From NCBI GenBank assembly GCA_963714035.1, contig OY970224.1, positions 2,418,001-2,482,000 on the forward strand: a DNA stretch of 64,000 nt. Direction: 5' to 3'. The stretch comes from DATFVB01 sp963714035. GTDB taxonomy: Bacteria; Acidobacteriota; Thermoanaerobaculia; UBA5066; DATFVB01. The position numbers and the translations under genes were made by a program. The notes under the pieces are model-generated. The model saw only the letters and a program-made list of their open reading frames with translations, made no database searches and was not told where the DNA came from. Below are positions 25,989 to 35,227 of this stretch, in pieces (positions within the stretch are counted from its first letter, which is position 1; each line of letters begins with the position of its first letter).

Positions 25989-26759
25989 ATGCGGGAGGCT
26001 TCAGGCGTCGAGGGCGTCAAGCCCGAGCGGGGAAGCCGACTGGTCGTCGCCAACTGGAAGATGAACAAGACGAGGCCCGAGGCGATCGCGTGCCGGGACG
26101 CGCTCGCCGGCCTGCTGGTCGATCGCGGGGACGTGGAGGTGGCGGTCGCGCCGCCGTTCCCCTTTCTCGCCGACCTCGCGGGCGGGCGCTGGGCGCTCGC
26201 CGCGCAGAACTGCTCTTCGGAAGCGGCGGGCGCCTTCACCGGCGAGGTTTCCGCCGCGATGCTGGCTTCCTGCGGGTGCCGTTACGTGATTCTCGGGCAT
26301 TCCGAGCGGCGAAAGTACTTCGGGGAAGCGGAGACGACGCTCGCGTCGAAGCTCGACCGCGCTCGCGAAGCGGGGCTCGTCCCCATCTTCTGCGTCGGGG
26401 AAACGCTCGCCGAGCGCGAGGCGGGGCTGACCGGGGAAGTGCTTCGGCGCCAGGTCGAGGCGCTCGAGCGCGACCCGCGGGGGGCGCCCCTCGTCGTCGC
26501 CTACGAGCCGGTCTGGGCGATCGGAACGGGCCGGAATGCGACCCCGCAGCAGGCTGAAGAGACGATCGGCCGGGTCCGGGAGCTCGTCGGCGCCCGCGCG
26601 CCTTTCCGCGTTCTGTACGGGGGTTCGGTGACTCCGGGGAATGCCGCAGAGCTCGCCGAGCGCCCCGGGATCTCGGGCTTTCTCGTCGGAGGCGCCTCGC
26701 TCGATCCCGCCGGATTCATCGAAATCTGCCGCTTGACCGCTCCAACCGGGCCGGTCTAA
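25989..26759 (+). CDS. tpiA: Triosephosphate isomerase
   Basis: 256 residues. Motifs: VVANWKMNKT with the substrate Lys, VAVAPPFPFL, ILGHSERRKYFGE with the electrophilic His, AYEPVWAIGTG with the catalytic Glu, and YGGSVTPGNAAEL. It interconverts dihydroxyacetone phosphate and glyceraldehyde 3-phosphate. The only good start is ATG 25989, preceded by GGAGGAGG; both the Shine-Dalgarno and the first codons lie in an R2 repeat, so the first roughly 18 residues (MREASGVEGVKPERGSRL) are repeat-derived and extend beyond the usual N-terminus. Confidence 0.95.
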   Translation: MREASGVEGVKPERGSRLVVANWKMNKTRPEAIACRDALAGLLVDRGDVEVAVAPPFPFLADLAGGRWALAAQNCSSEAAGAFTGEVSAAMLASCGCRYVILGHSERRKYFGEAETTLASKLDRAREAGLVPIFCVGETLAEREAGLTGEVLRRQVEALERDPRGAPLVVAYEPVWAIGTGRNATPQQAEETIGRVRELVGARAPFRVLYGGSVTPGNAAELAERPGISGFLVGGASLDPAGFIEICRLTAPTGPV

Positions 26760-26795
26760 GATCTGCGGCTCCCTCGAGGGAGTCTGGAGAGCTCG

Positions 26796-27179
26796 ATGTT
26801 TACGTTCCTCGTGATTCTCTACATTTTCGTCTGTCTCTTCCTGATCCTGGTCGTCCTCGTCCAGCAGGGACGCGGCGCCGATCTCGCCGGCGCGTTCGGC
26901 GGAGGGGGATCCCAGCAGACGTTCGGTCCGCGAGGAGCGACGACTTTCCTGCACAAGCTGACGACCGGGTTCTTTGTCGCTTTCATCGTGATCGCCCTCG
27001 CCCTGGCGGTCATCGAAAGCCGGCCGCAGCGCTCGGTCATCCCGCAGGGGGCAAAGAACCCGAACGCCGCGAAAAAGGTTCCCGCAACCTTTCCGGCGCC
27101 GACCCCGCCGCCGGCCGCTCCCGCCACGACCGGCTCGACGCCGGCGCCGGCGTCGAGCGCTCCGGCAACGACCAGATAA
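26796..27179 (+). CDS. secG: Preprotein translocase subunit SecG
   Basis: 127 residues. N-terminal helix FLVILYIFVCLFLILVVLVQ followed by QGRGADLAGAFGGGGSQQTFGPRGATTFLHKLT and a second helix (FFVAFIVIALALAVI): the standard SecG plan of two helices joined by a Gly-rich cytoplasmic loop. The 55-residue C-terminal tail is Pro/Ala/Thr-rich and low-complexity, longer than in E. coli. SecG assists SecYE in protein export. It lies 37 bp after tpiA and 7 bp before tRNA-Leu, an order also known from other bacteria. Confidence 0.95.
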   Translation: MFTFLVILYIFVCLFLILVVLVQQGRGADLAGAFGGGGSQQTFGPRGATTFLHKLTTGFFVAFIVIALALAVIESRPQRSVIPQGAKNPNAAKKVPATFPAPTPPPAAPATTGSTPAPASSAPATTR

Positions 27180-27186
27180 CTCTCGT

Positions 27187-27271
<85 letters not shown>

Positions 27272-27297
27272 AAACTTGCTTCGCAAGCGCTTCGCGG

Positions 27298-27324
27298 ATC
27301 GCGGGCTTTGCCCGCGATAGTTTT
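27298..27324 (+). terminator. Terminator after tRNA-Leu
   Basis: ATCGCGGGC (27298-27306) pairs perfectly with GCCCGCGAT (27310-27318) around a TTT loop and is followed by TTTT (27321-27324). A smaller hairpin CTTGC-ttc-GCAAG precedes it at 27275-27287. Confidence 0.75.
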
Positions 27325-27338
27325 GGTGAGCATCTGAC

Positions 27339-27589
27339 CTGGGGGATGTCTCCCCCAAACCCCCTCTCCAACTCTCATCGGCGTTCCGCGCGCTCCGGCG
27401 AGCGCGATCACGGCCCGTTCGTGGCTTCGAAAACGGTCTTCGGCTCGAAGCTCGAAATCCAAACGCTTCGGCCCGATAGTTCTGCCGGACATCCAACCTG
27501 GGGGATGCTTCCCCCAAACCCCCTCCCCAACTCTCATCGGCGTTCCACGCGCTCCGGCGAGCGCGATCACGGCCCGTTCGTGGCTTCGA
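27339..27589. repeat. 92-bp direct repeat pair (R5)
   Basis: Bases 27339-27430 and 27498-27589 are nearly identical copies 159 bp apart, each starting CTGGGGGATG, then TCCCCCAAACCCCCT, and ending CACGGCCCGTTCGTGGCTTCGA. A third, partial match (CCGGGGGCGGTTTCCCCCAA) lies at about 27662-27681. Each copy contains the small hairpin GGGGGA/TCCCCC. The second copy supplies possible start codons to the barrel gene that follows. Confidence 0.85.
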
Positions 27590-28335
27590 CCGACGTCGAC
27601 GCGAAACGGTGGAGGCCCGCGGGCTTCCCTCTTTTCCCGGTCATCACGGCCGGGCATCCCACCCGGGGGCGGTTTCCCCCAAGCTCCCTGCCGCTCGTCG
27701 GGATTTTTCTTGGCCTTCTTTTCAGCGGCGTCCATCCCGCGCTCGCCCAGTCCCTTCCCGGCTCGATCGAGATCGGCGGAGGCGGCGGCCGTTTCTACGG
27801 CGGATCGTTCGCGAAGGGAACGACCCGCGAGTTCTCGCAGAAGGTCGAAGTCGACGACGACATCCTGAAGGGCTTCTGGCTCGGCGCGCAGTGGAACGAG
27901 AAATGGGGACTGGAGATCGCCGTGCGGCGGAGCACGGAAGACCTGATCCTCGCGGAGTCGGGAGTCTTCCCGAACGAGCCGAAGGTGGGCACGATCGACA
28001 TCGCGACGATCGAGCTCCTCGCGATCCGTTCGTTTCCGCACGGCAATTTCGCGCCCTACGTCGGATTCGGCGGAGGGGTCACGAATCTCGACATCAACGT
28101 TCCCGACCGGAACGTGCGCGACGTGAACCGATTCGGCGCCTCGCTCGCGCTCGGCGCGAAATTTCATGCTTACCGCTGGCTCGGCTTCCGCGTCGACGCC
28201 CGCTTCCGCGCGACCTATCTCGGAACGCGGAGCGAAGAGGACGAAGGCTGGACCGACACGAACCGCTGGTTCCGGAACAGCGAAGTGCTCGGGGGCGTCT
28301 TCTTCACGTTCGGGAACACGAAGACGACCCGATAA
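27346..28335 (+). CDS. Outer-membrane beta-barrel protein (OmpW/OmpA-barrel-like), start uncertain
   Basis: The recognisable protein begins with a signal-peptide-like stretch (LPLVGIFLGLLFSGVHPALAQS) at about 27694, followed by barrel strands: GSIEIGGGGGRFYGGSF, LKGFWLGAQWNEKWGLEIAV, APYVGFGGGVTNLD, FGASLALGAKFHAYRWLGFRVDARF and a C-terminal EVLGGVFFTF. This is an eight-strand OmpW-like layout. No ATG, GTG or TTG lies at the signal peptide. The nearest in-frame starts are GTG 27580 and ATG 27346, both inside the 92-bp repeats, so the native start was probably replaced by repeat insertion or the gene is no longer properly exported. Function unknown. Confidence 0.65.
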   Translation: MSPPNPLSNSHRRSARSGERDHGPFVASKTVFGSKLEIQTLRPDSSAGHPTWGMLPPNPLPNSHRRSTRSGERDHGPFVASTDVDAKRWRPAGFPLFPVITAGHPTRGRFPPSSLPLVGIFLGLLFSGVHPALAQSLPGSIEIGGGGGRFYGGSFAKGTTREFSQKVEVDDDILKGFWLGAQWNEKWGLEIAVRRSTEDLILAESGVFPNEPKVGTIDIATIELLAIRSFPHGNFAPYVGFGGGVTNLDINVPDRNVRDVNRFGASLALGAKFHAYRWLGFRVDARFRATYLGTRSEEDEGWTDTNRWFRNSEVLGGVFFTFGNTKTTR

Positions 28336-28396
28336 GCCCGCCCCGGTCACACCGATCCGGTCCGCGAGCCGCCCCCGCGAGGGTAGTATTCCCGGC

Positions 28397-29344
28397 ATGC
28401 CGACGCACAAAAACCTCTACAAGGTCGCCATCATCGGTTCGGGACCGGCGGGATGGACCGCCGCGCTCTACGCCTCGCGCGCGGAGCTTTCCCCCGTCGT
28501 TTTCGAGGGCCCGCAGCCGGGCGGCCAGCTCACGATCACGACGGAAGTCGAGAACTATCCCGGCTTCGTGAAGGGCATCCAGGGACCCGAGCTCATGGAG
28601 ATCTTCCGCGAGCAGGCGCGCCGCTTCGGCACCGAGACCGTGCAGGAAACGGTGACCGGCGTGAACTTCGACGTGCGCCCTTTCGGCCTCGAGCTCGACT
28701 CGGGGGCGATCGTCCAGGCGGAAGCGGTCATCGTCTCGACCGGCGCGTCGGCGAAGCTCATCGGGATCCCCTCGGAAAAGGAGCTGATGGGATACGGCGT
28801 CTCCGCGTGCGCGACCTGCGACGGGTTTTTCTTCAAGGGAAAACCGGTCGTGGTGGTCGGCGGAGGAGACACCGCGATGGAAGAGGCGACGTTCCTCACG
28901 AAGTTCGCCTCGAAAGTGACGATCGTGCATCGGCGCGAAGGGTTCCGCGCCTCGAAGATCATGCTCGAGCGCGCGGAGCAGAACCCGAAGATCCACTGGC
29001 TCCTCAACTACACGGTCGAGGAGATCCTCGGCGAGAAGAACGGGATCCGCGGAGTGCGGCTGAAGAACACGGCCGGCGGCTCGGAAATGGAGTACGCGAC
29101 GCAGGGGGTCTTCGTCGCGATCGGGCACGAGCCGAACACCAGGCTCTTCCGCGGCAAGCTCGAAATGAACGACGTCGGCTACGTCACGGTGAAGAGCCCT
29201 TCGACCGCGACCTCGGTCGACGGCGTCTTCGCGGCGGGCGACGTGTGCGATCCGACCTATCGCCAGGCGATCTCCGCGGCCGGCGAGGGTTGCAAGGCGG
29301 CGATCGACGCCGAGCGCTGGCTCGCGCACAAGGGAATCCATTGA
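28397..29344 (+). CDS. trxB: Thioredoxin reductase
   Basis: 315 residues. FAD site IGSGPAGWTAALYASRAEL, TEVENYPGF, redox motif CATC in SACATCDGFFF, NADPH site VGGGDTAMEEATFL with HRREGFRASK, and the C-terminal GVFAAGDVCDPTYRQAISAAGEGCKAA. It passes electrons from NADPH to thioredoxin. ATG 28397 follows TAGTAT (28384-28389) by 7 bases without a Shine-Dalgarno, another leaderless-type start. The stop overlaps a TTG start of a 44-residue membrane protein. Confidence 0.96.
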   Translation: MPTHKNLYKVAIIGSGPAGWTAALYASRAELSPVVFEGPQPGGQLTITTEVENYPGFVKGIQGPELMEIFREQARRFGTETVQETVTGVNFDVRPFGLELDSGAIVQAEAVIVSTGASAKLIGIPSEKELMGYGVSACATCDGFFFKGKPVVVVGGGDTAMEEATFLTKFASKVTIVHRREGFRASKIMLERAEQNPKIHWLLNYTVEEILGEKNGIRGVRLKNTAGGSEMEYATQGVFVAIGHEPNTRLFRGKLEMNDVGYVTVKSPSTATSVDGVFAAGDVCDPTYRQAISAAGEGCKAAIDAERWLAHKGIH

Positions 29345-29475
29345 CGGAGCCGCCGGATCGTTCCGGCGAGGACGAGCCGGAGGCGGACTTCGGGGCGACG
29401 CTGCGGTACATGGGCGCCATTTTCGGGGCGATCGCGATTCTCGCGCTAATCATCGGCTGGCTGCTCACGAAGTAG
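29341..29475 (+). CDS. Small single-pass membrane protein
   Basis: 44 residues: an acidic N-terminal half (TEPPDRSGEDEPEADFGATL) and one membrane helix (MGAIFGAIAILALIIGWLL) ending in TK. The TTG start overlaps the trxB stop (TTGA), suggesting translational coupling. The same coding style (G/C-ending codons) continues to its stop, and a strong hairpin follows. The family is not recognised; a membrane anchor or assembly factor is possible. Existence is moderately supported. Confidence 0.5.
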   Translation: MTEPPDRSGEDEPEADFGATLRYMGAIFGAIAILALIIGWLLTK

Positions 29476-29483
29476 CGCGCGGC

Positions 29484-29560
29484 CACAGGGATCGTTATAC
29501 GGGCCCGGGCGAGCCGCCCGGGCCCGTCTTCCGACCCCCCTGACCGCGCTTCATGTCTTG
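29484..29560. repeat. R1 palindromic repeat with 12-bp hairpin
   Basis: GTTATACGGG (29494-29503) and CCCGTCTTCC (29523-29532), then CTGACCGCGCTTCATGTC, match R1. Bases 29499-29510 pair perfectly with 29516-29527 around GAGCC. Being just past the trxB unit, it may also end transcription. Confidence 0.7.
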
Positions 29561-29658
29561 CGGGTGACTCCCGGCCGCGTGAGGCCCTGCGACAGGCCCC
29601 GACCTTCTTCGGCGCTGCAAGAAATATCAAGTTTAACATTTCCAATAGCTTAACGGCC

Positions 29659-29686
29659 TTGACAGGCAACCTCTATCCGTTACAAT
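29659..29686 (+). promoter_or_regulatory. Promoter of the suf operon
   Basis: TTGACA (29659-29664) and TACAAT (29681-29686) are spaced by 16 bp. Transcription should start near 29693, inside the operator described next. This is the best sigma-70-like promoter in the window. Confidence 0.75.
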
Positions 29687-29694
29687 CTCAATTG

Positions 29695-29709
29695 GGACTG
29701 AAATAGTCC
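29695..29709 (+). promoter_or_regulatory. Candidate Fe-S regulator (IscR/SufR-type) operator
   Basis: Perfect palindrome GGACT-gaaat-AGTCC. Its core GACTGAAATAGTC (29696-29708) fits the centre of the E. coli IscR type 1 site (GACTRWWWYAGTC). It covers the expected transcription start, so binding should repress. The regulator gene starts 18 bp downstream, implying autoregulation. Confidence 0.7.
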
Positions 29710-29726
29710 TATATTGGGAACGGGGG

Positions 29727-30194
29727 ATGGCGATGATCCGAATGACGAAGCTGACCGATTACGCGAGCGTCCTCATGACGTTCTTCGCACGGGAGCCGGA
29801 GCGCGCCCACAACGCGCGCGACCTCGCCCGCGAGACGCACCTCCCCCTTCCGACGGTGAGCAAGGTGCTCAAGGCGCTCGGCCGGGGAGGCCTGCTCGAG
29901 TCTCAGCGGGGGCTGCACGGCGGCTACGCCCTCTCCCGCGAAGCTTCGGAGATCTCGCTCGCGGACATCCTCGCCGCGATGGAAGGCCCCGTCTCGCTGA
30001 CGCAGTGCAACGAGACGCAGGGCGCGCGGTGCCCGCAGGAATCGCTCTGTCCCGTCACCGACAACTGGAAACGCATCAATCACGTCGTGCGCCAGGCGCT
30101 GTCGAACATCACGCTCGCCGAAATGGCTTCCCCGCTCCCGCGGTTCGGGTTCGGCGGCACCCGGCTGCCGCCGGTCGCGGTGCGCGGGTCGTAA
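29727..30194 (+). CDS. Rrf2-family SUF system Fe-S regulator
   Basis: 155 residues. N-terminal winged helix typical of Rrf2 (MTKLTDYASVLMTFF, then LPTVSKVLKALGRGGLLESQ and GLHGGYALSREASEISLADIL). Three cysteines, Cys94, Cys102 and Cys108 in the CNET..RCPQESLC region, are placed to hold a [2Fe-2S] cluster as in IscR and the SUF-type regulators. It is the first gene of the suf operon and lies just after a palindrome fitting the IscR core site, so it probably represses the operon when its cluster is loaded. A GGGGGA Shine-Dalgarno-like run precedes ATG 29727. Confidence 0.9.
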   Translation: MAMIRMTKLTDYASVLMTFFAREPERAHNARDLARETHLPLPTVSKVLKALGRGGLLESQRGLHGGYALSREASEISLADILAAMEGPVSLTQCNETQGARCPQESLCPVTDNWKRINHVVRQALSNITLAEMASPLPRFGFGGTRLPPVAVRGS

Positions 30195-30203
30195 GGAGAA
30201 CGC

Positions 30204-31652
<1,449 letters not shown>

Positions 31653-31696
31653 ACGGCGCGACGTCGCGGAGCCCGGGAAGTCTGCTGTCTCTCTCG

Positions 31697-31786
31697 GTCA
31701 TCCCGAGCGAAGCGAGGGACCCCGGTCGCGGTTTTCACCGTCGTCATCGACCGCGATTCCTCGTCGCCTCCGCTCCCCGGAATGAC
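31697..31786. repeat. R3 palindromic repeat inside the suf operon
   Basis: GTCATCCCGAGCGAAGCGAG (31697-31716) begins the element and a diverged complement ending CGGAATGAC (31778-31786) closes it; inner arms are GGTCGCGG and CCGCGA. It separates sufB from sufC. Confidence 0.75.
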
Positions 31787-31821
31787 CGCCGGGCAGACGT
31801 CGAAATCACCGAGAGGAACGC

Positions 31822-32619
31822 ATGACCGACTCACCCCTTCTCGACATCCGGGATCTCCACGTCTCCGTCGGCGCCAACGAGATCCTCCGCGGGCTCGACC
31901 TCACCGTGAATGCCGGCGAGGTGCACGCGATCATGGGGCCCAACGGGTCCGGCAAGAGCACGCTCGCCCACGTCCTCGCCGGGCGCCCGGGCTACGACGT
32001 CACGGGCGGCCGCGTTCTCTACCGCGGCGCCGATCTCCTCGCGATGACTCCGGAGGTGCGCGCGCGCGAAGGCGTCTTCCTCGCGTTCCAGTACCCGGTC
32101 GAGATCCCCGGCGTCTCCAACGCCTACTTCCTGAAGGCCGCGGTCAACGCGATCCGCAAGCACCGCGGCCAGGAGGAGCTCGACGCGGTCGATTTCCTCG
32201 CGACGATGAAGCAGAAGATGAAGCTCGTCGAGATCGAGACGGACCTCGTCAACCGCCCGGTCAACGAAGGGTTCTCCGGCGGCGAAAAGAAGCGCAACGA
32301 GATCTTCCAGCTGGCGATGCTCGATCCGACGCTCGCGATTCTCGACGAGACCGATTCGGGCCTCGACATCGACGCGCTCCGCGTCGTCGCCGGCGGCGTG
32401 AACGCGCTGCGGAGCCCGGAGCGCGCGATGGTCCTCGTCACGCACTACCAGCGCCTGCTGACCTACATCGTTCCCGACTTCGTCCACGTCCTCGTCGAAG
32501 GGCGCATCGTGCGCTCCGGCGGGAAGGACCTCGCGCTCGAGCTCGAGGAGCGGGGTTACGCGTGGCTCGAGGAAGCGCCCGCGCCGGCCGGCGTGCTCGA
32601 AGGTCCGGCCGCTCGATGA
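31822..32619 (+). CDS. sufC: Fe-S cluster assembly ATPase SufC
   Basis: 265 residues. ABC ATPase of the SufC type: Walker A GPNGSGKST, the SufC-specific FLAFQYPVEIPGVSN Q-loop, signature FSGGEKKRNEIFQL, and Walker B LAILDETDSGLDIDAL. It drives conformational change of SufB/SufD during cluster assembly. GAGAGGAACGC precedes ATG 31822. Its stop overlaps the sufD start by 4 bases (ATGA). Confidence 0.97.
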   Translation: MTDSPLLDIRDLHVSVGANEILRGLDLTVNAGEVHAIMGPNGSGKSTLAHVLAGRPGYDVTGGRVLYRGADLLAMTPEVRAREGVFLAFQYPVEIPGVSNAYFLKAAVNAIRKHRGQEELDAVDFLATMKQKMKLVEIETDLVNRPVNEGFSGGEKKRNEIFQLAMLDPTLAILDETDSGLDIDALRVVAGGVNALRSPERAMVLVTHYQRLLTYIVPDFVHVLVEGRIVRSGGKDLALELEERGYAWLEEAPAPAGVLEGPAAR

Positions 32620-33935
32620 TCGCTTCGCCCGAGAAGGGCCTCGCCGCCGGAGCGGCCGAGCAGTTCCGCCGCCGCGAGCGCTTTCCTTCGGCCGGAATCG
32701 AGGAGGTCCGCGAGCAGGCATTCGAGCGCTTCTCCGCCGAAGGATGGCCCGGCCCGGGCGACGAGGGCTGGCGGCACACGAACGTGGCCTCGATCGTCGG
32801 CCACGCCTTTCGTCCCGCCGAGGGCGGAGCGGTCCCGGTTCCCGAGGCGCTCGCCTCGCTGGTTCGGGACGCGGGAAAGCATCCGCGGCTCGTGTTCGCG
32901 GACGGACGTTTCGTTCCCGCGCTCTCGCGTCCCGACCTCGCCCGCGAGATCGAGCTCTCCTCGCTTCGTCACGCCTCCGAGCGTTCTCCCGGGACGTTCG
33001 CGGAGCTCCTCGCCCGCCGCCTCGCCGGCGAGAGCGCCTTCACGCTGCTCAACACCGCCCACATGACCGACGGCGCGGTGATCGACGTGCCGGATGGCGT
33101 CGTGCTCCGGGAACCGATCCAGCTGATCTTCTTCGCCTCGGGGGACGGATCTCCGGCCGTGTTTCCCCGGAACCTCATCCGGCTCGGCCGGAACGCCGGC
33201 GCGACCGTGCTCGTCCACTGGACCGGCCGGGGACGGTCGCTTACCGCTCCCGTGACGCAGATCGTCCTCGGCGAGGGCGCGTCGCTCGAAATCGTGAGGT
33301 TCCAGCGGCAGGCGGACGAGGCGTTCCACGTCGAAGCCGTCGACGTCGAACAGGAGCGCTCGAGCCGGCTCGTTTCGCATCTCTTCTCGATGGGCGGCGC
33401 GGCCGTCCGCGACGAGATCCACGTGCGCCTCTCGGGCGAGGGGGCGGATTGCGCGTTGAACGGCCTGTTCCTGACCGACCGCGACCAGCACGCGGACCTC
33501 GTCGTGGTCGTCGACCACGCCGTGCCGCACGGGACGAGCCGGCAGACGTACCGCGGGATCCTCGACGGCCGCTCGCGGGGATCGTTCACCGGCCGCGTCG
33601 TCGTCCGGGAGGGCGCCCAGAAGACCGACGCGCAGCAATCGAACAAGAACCTGCTGCTTTCGCGCGAGGCGCTCGTCAACAGCACGCCGCAGCTCGAGAT
33701 CCGCGCCAATGACGTCAAGTGCAAGCACGGCTCGACGACCGGGCAGATCGACGCCGACGCGCTCTTCTACCTCCGCTCGCGCGGCCTCTCCGCCGAAGCC
33801 GCGCGGAGCCTCCTCACGTACGCGTTCGCGAGCGAGCTCGTGCGGCGGGTTCCCGCCGCGATCCGCGGCGCGGCCGACCGCGCGCTGCACGCCCGGCTCC
33901 CCGATGCGCCCTCCATCTTCGAGATCGCCACATGA
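32616..33935 (+). CDS. sufD: Fe-S cluster assembly protein SufD
   Basis: 439 residues. SufD features: WRHTNVASI near the start, VIDVPDGVVLREPIQLIF, DRDQHADLVVVVDHAVPHGT, YRGILDGRSRGSFTGRVVVR, QSNKNLLLSREALVNSTPQLEI and KCKHGSTTGQIDADALFYLRSRG with the conserved cluster-site Cys and His. It pairs with SufB in the scaffold. It is coupled by ATGA overlaps to both sufC and sufS. Confidence 0.96.
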   Translation: MIASPEKGLAAGAAEQFRRRERFPSAGIEEVREQAFERFSAEGWPGPGDEGWRHTNVASIVGHAFRPAEGGAVPVPEALASLVRDAGKHPRLVFADGRFVPALSRPDLAREIELSSLRHASERSPGTFAELLARRLAGESAFTLLNTAHMTDGAVIDVPDGVVLREPIQLIFFASGDGSPAVFPRNLIRLGRNAGATVLVHWTGRGRSLTAPVTQIVLGEGASLEIVRFQRQADEAFHVEAVDVEQERSSRLVSHLFSMGGAAVRDEIHVRLSGEGADCALNGLFLTDRDQHADLVVVVDHAVPHGTSRQTYRGILDGRSRGSFTGRVVVREGAQKTDAQQSNKNLLLSREALVNSTPQLEIRANDVKCKHGSTTGQIDADALFYLRSRGLSAEAARSLLTYAFASELVRRVPAAIRGAADRALHARLPDAPSIFEIAT

Positions 33936-35227
33936 AAGGCGCTCCCATGAAATCGAGCGAGACGATCTCCACCGAGGAACCGCTCGTCGAGACGGCGGTC
34001 CGCCCGGCCGGGTTCGACGTCGAGCAGGTCCGCCTCGATTTCCCGGTCCTCCATCAGAAGGTGCACGGGAAGCCCCTCGTCTATCTCGACAACGCGGCGA
34101 CGACCCAGAAGCCGCGGGCGGTCATCGACGCGACCACCCACTACTACGAGACCGACAACGCGAACATCCACCGCGGCGTTCACGCCCTTTCCGAGCGCGC
34201 CACGAAGCTCTACGAGGACGCTCGCGAGAAGCTCGCGCGGTTCCTCGGCGTTTCCGACGCCCGGTCGATCGTCTTCACCCGCAACTCGACCGAAGGGATC
34301 AACCTCGTCGCGCAGACGTTCGGCCGCGAGCGCGTCTCGGAAGGCGACGAGATCGTCCTCTCCGCGATCGAGCACCATTCGAACATCGTCCCGTGGCAGA
34401 TGCTGGCGGCCGAGAAGGGCGCGAAGATCCGGGTGATCCCGGTCGACGACCGCGGAGACCTGATCCTCGACGCGTACGAGGAGCTGCTCTCGCCGCGGAC
34501 GCGCCTCGTCGCCGTGACCCACATGTCGAACGCGCTCGGAACGATTCCCCCGGTCGAGCGGATCGTCCGGATGGCCCACGCGCACGGCGTGCCGGTCCTC
34601 GTCGACGGATCGCAGGCCGCGTACCACCGGAAGGTCGATCTCGAGGCGCTCGACTGCGACTTCTACGTCGTCACCGGCCACAAGCTCTACGGCCCGACGG
34701 GCATCGGCGCCCTCTACGGGAAGCGGGAGCACCTGGAAGCGATGCCGCCGTACCAGGGAGGCGGCGACATGATCCGCTCCGTCTCGTTCGAGAAGACGAC
34801 CTGGAACGACGTGCCGTTCAAGTTCGAAGCCGGGACGCCGAACATCGCCGGATCGATCGGCCTCGGCGCCGCGATCGGCTACATCGAGAAGCTCGGGATG
34901 GCGGAGATCGCCGGGCACGAAAAGGAGCTCCTCGATTACGCCACCGCCGCCCTGTCGGAGATTCCGGACCTCCGCGTCATCGGGACGGCGCGCGAGAAGG
35001 CGAGCGTGATCTCGTTCGTCCTCGGCGACATCCACCCCCACGACGTCGGCACGATCCTCGACCAGGAGGGGATCGCGGTGAGGACCGGCCACCACTGCGC
35101 GCAGCCCGTGATGGATCGCTACGGGATCCCGGCGACGGTCCGCGCTTCCTTCGCCCTCTACAACACGAAAGCGGAAGTCGACGCGCTCGTCGAGGGGATC
35201 GGCAAGGTGAAGGGGCTTCTCGGATGA
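33932..35227 (+). CDS. sufS: Cysteine desulfurase SufS
   Basis: 431 residues. Class V aminotransferase: YLDNAATTQKPRAVIDA, HRGVHALSERAT, TRNSTEGINLVA, the PLP lysine Lys251 in TGHKLYGPTGIGALYG, and the persulfide Cys389 in RTGHHCAQPVM. It takes sulfur from cysteine and hands it to SufU. ATG 33932 overlaps the sufD stop; a second ATG at 33947 is possible. The first about 30 residues extend beyond the usual SufS start. Confidence 0.96.
   Translation: MKGAPMKSSETISTEEPLVETAVRPAGFDVEQVRLDFPVLHQKVHGKPLVYLDNAATTQKPRAVIDATTHYYETDNANIHRGVHALSERATKLYEDAREKLARFLGVSDARSIVFTRNSTEGINLVAQTFGRERVSEGDEIVLSAIEHHSNIVPWQMLAAEKGAKIRVIPVDDRGDLILDAYEELLSPRTRLVAVTHMSNALGTIPPVERIVRMAHAHGVPVLVDGSQAAYHRKVDLEALDCDFYVVTGHKLYGPTGIGALYGKREHLEAMPPYQGGGDMIRSVSFEKTTWNDVPFKFEAGTPNIAGSIGLGAAIGYIEKLGMAEIAGHEKELLDYATAALSEIPDLRVIGTAREKASVISFVLGDIHPHDVGTILDQEGIAVRTGHHCAQPVMDRYGIPATVRASFALYNTKAEVDALVEGIGKVKGLLG

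Noticed and set aside
32438..33890. Long minus-strand frames over sufD
   Set aside because: Antisense shadows of a highly conserved gene.
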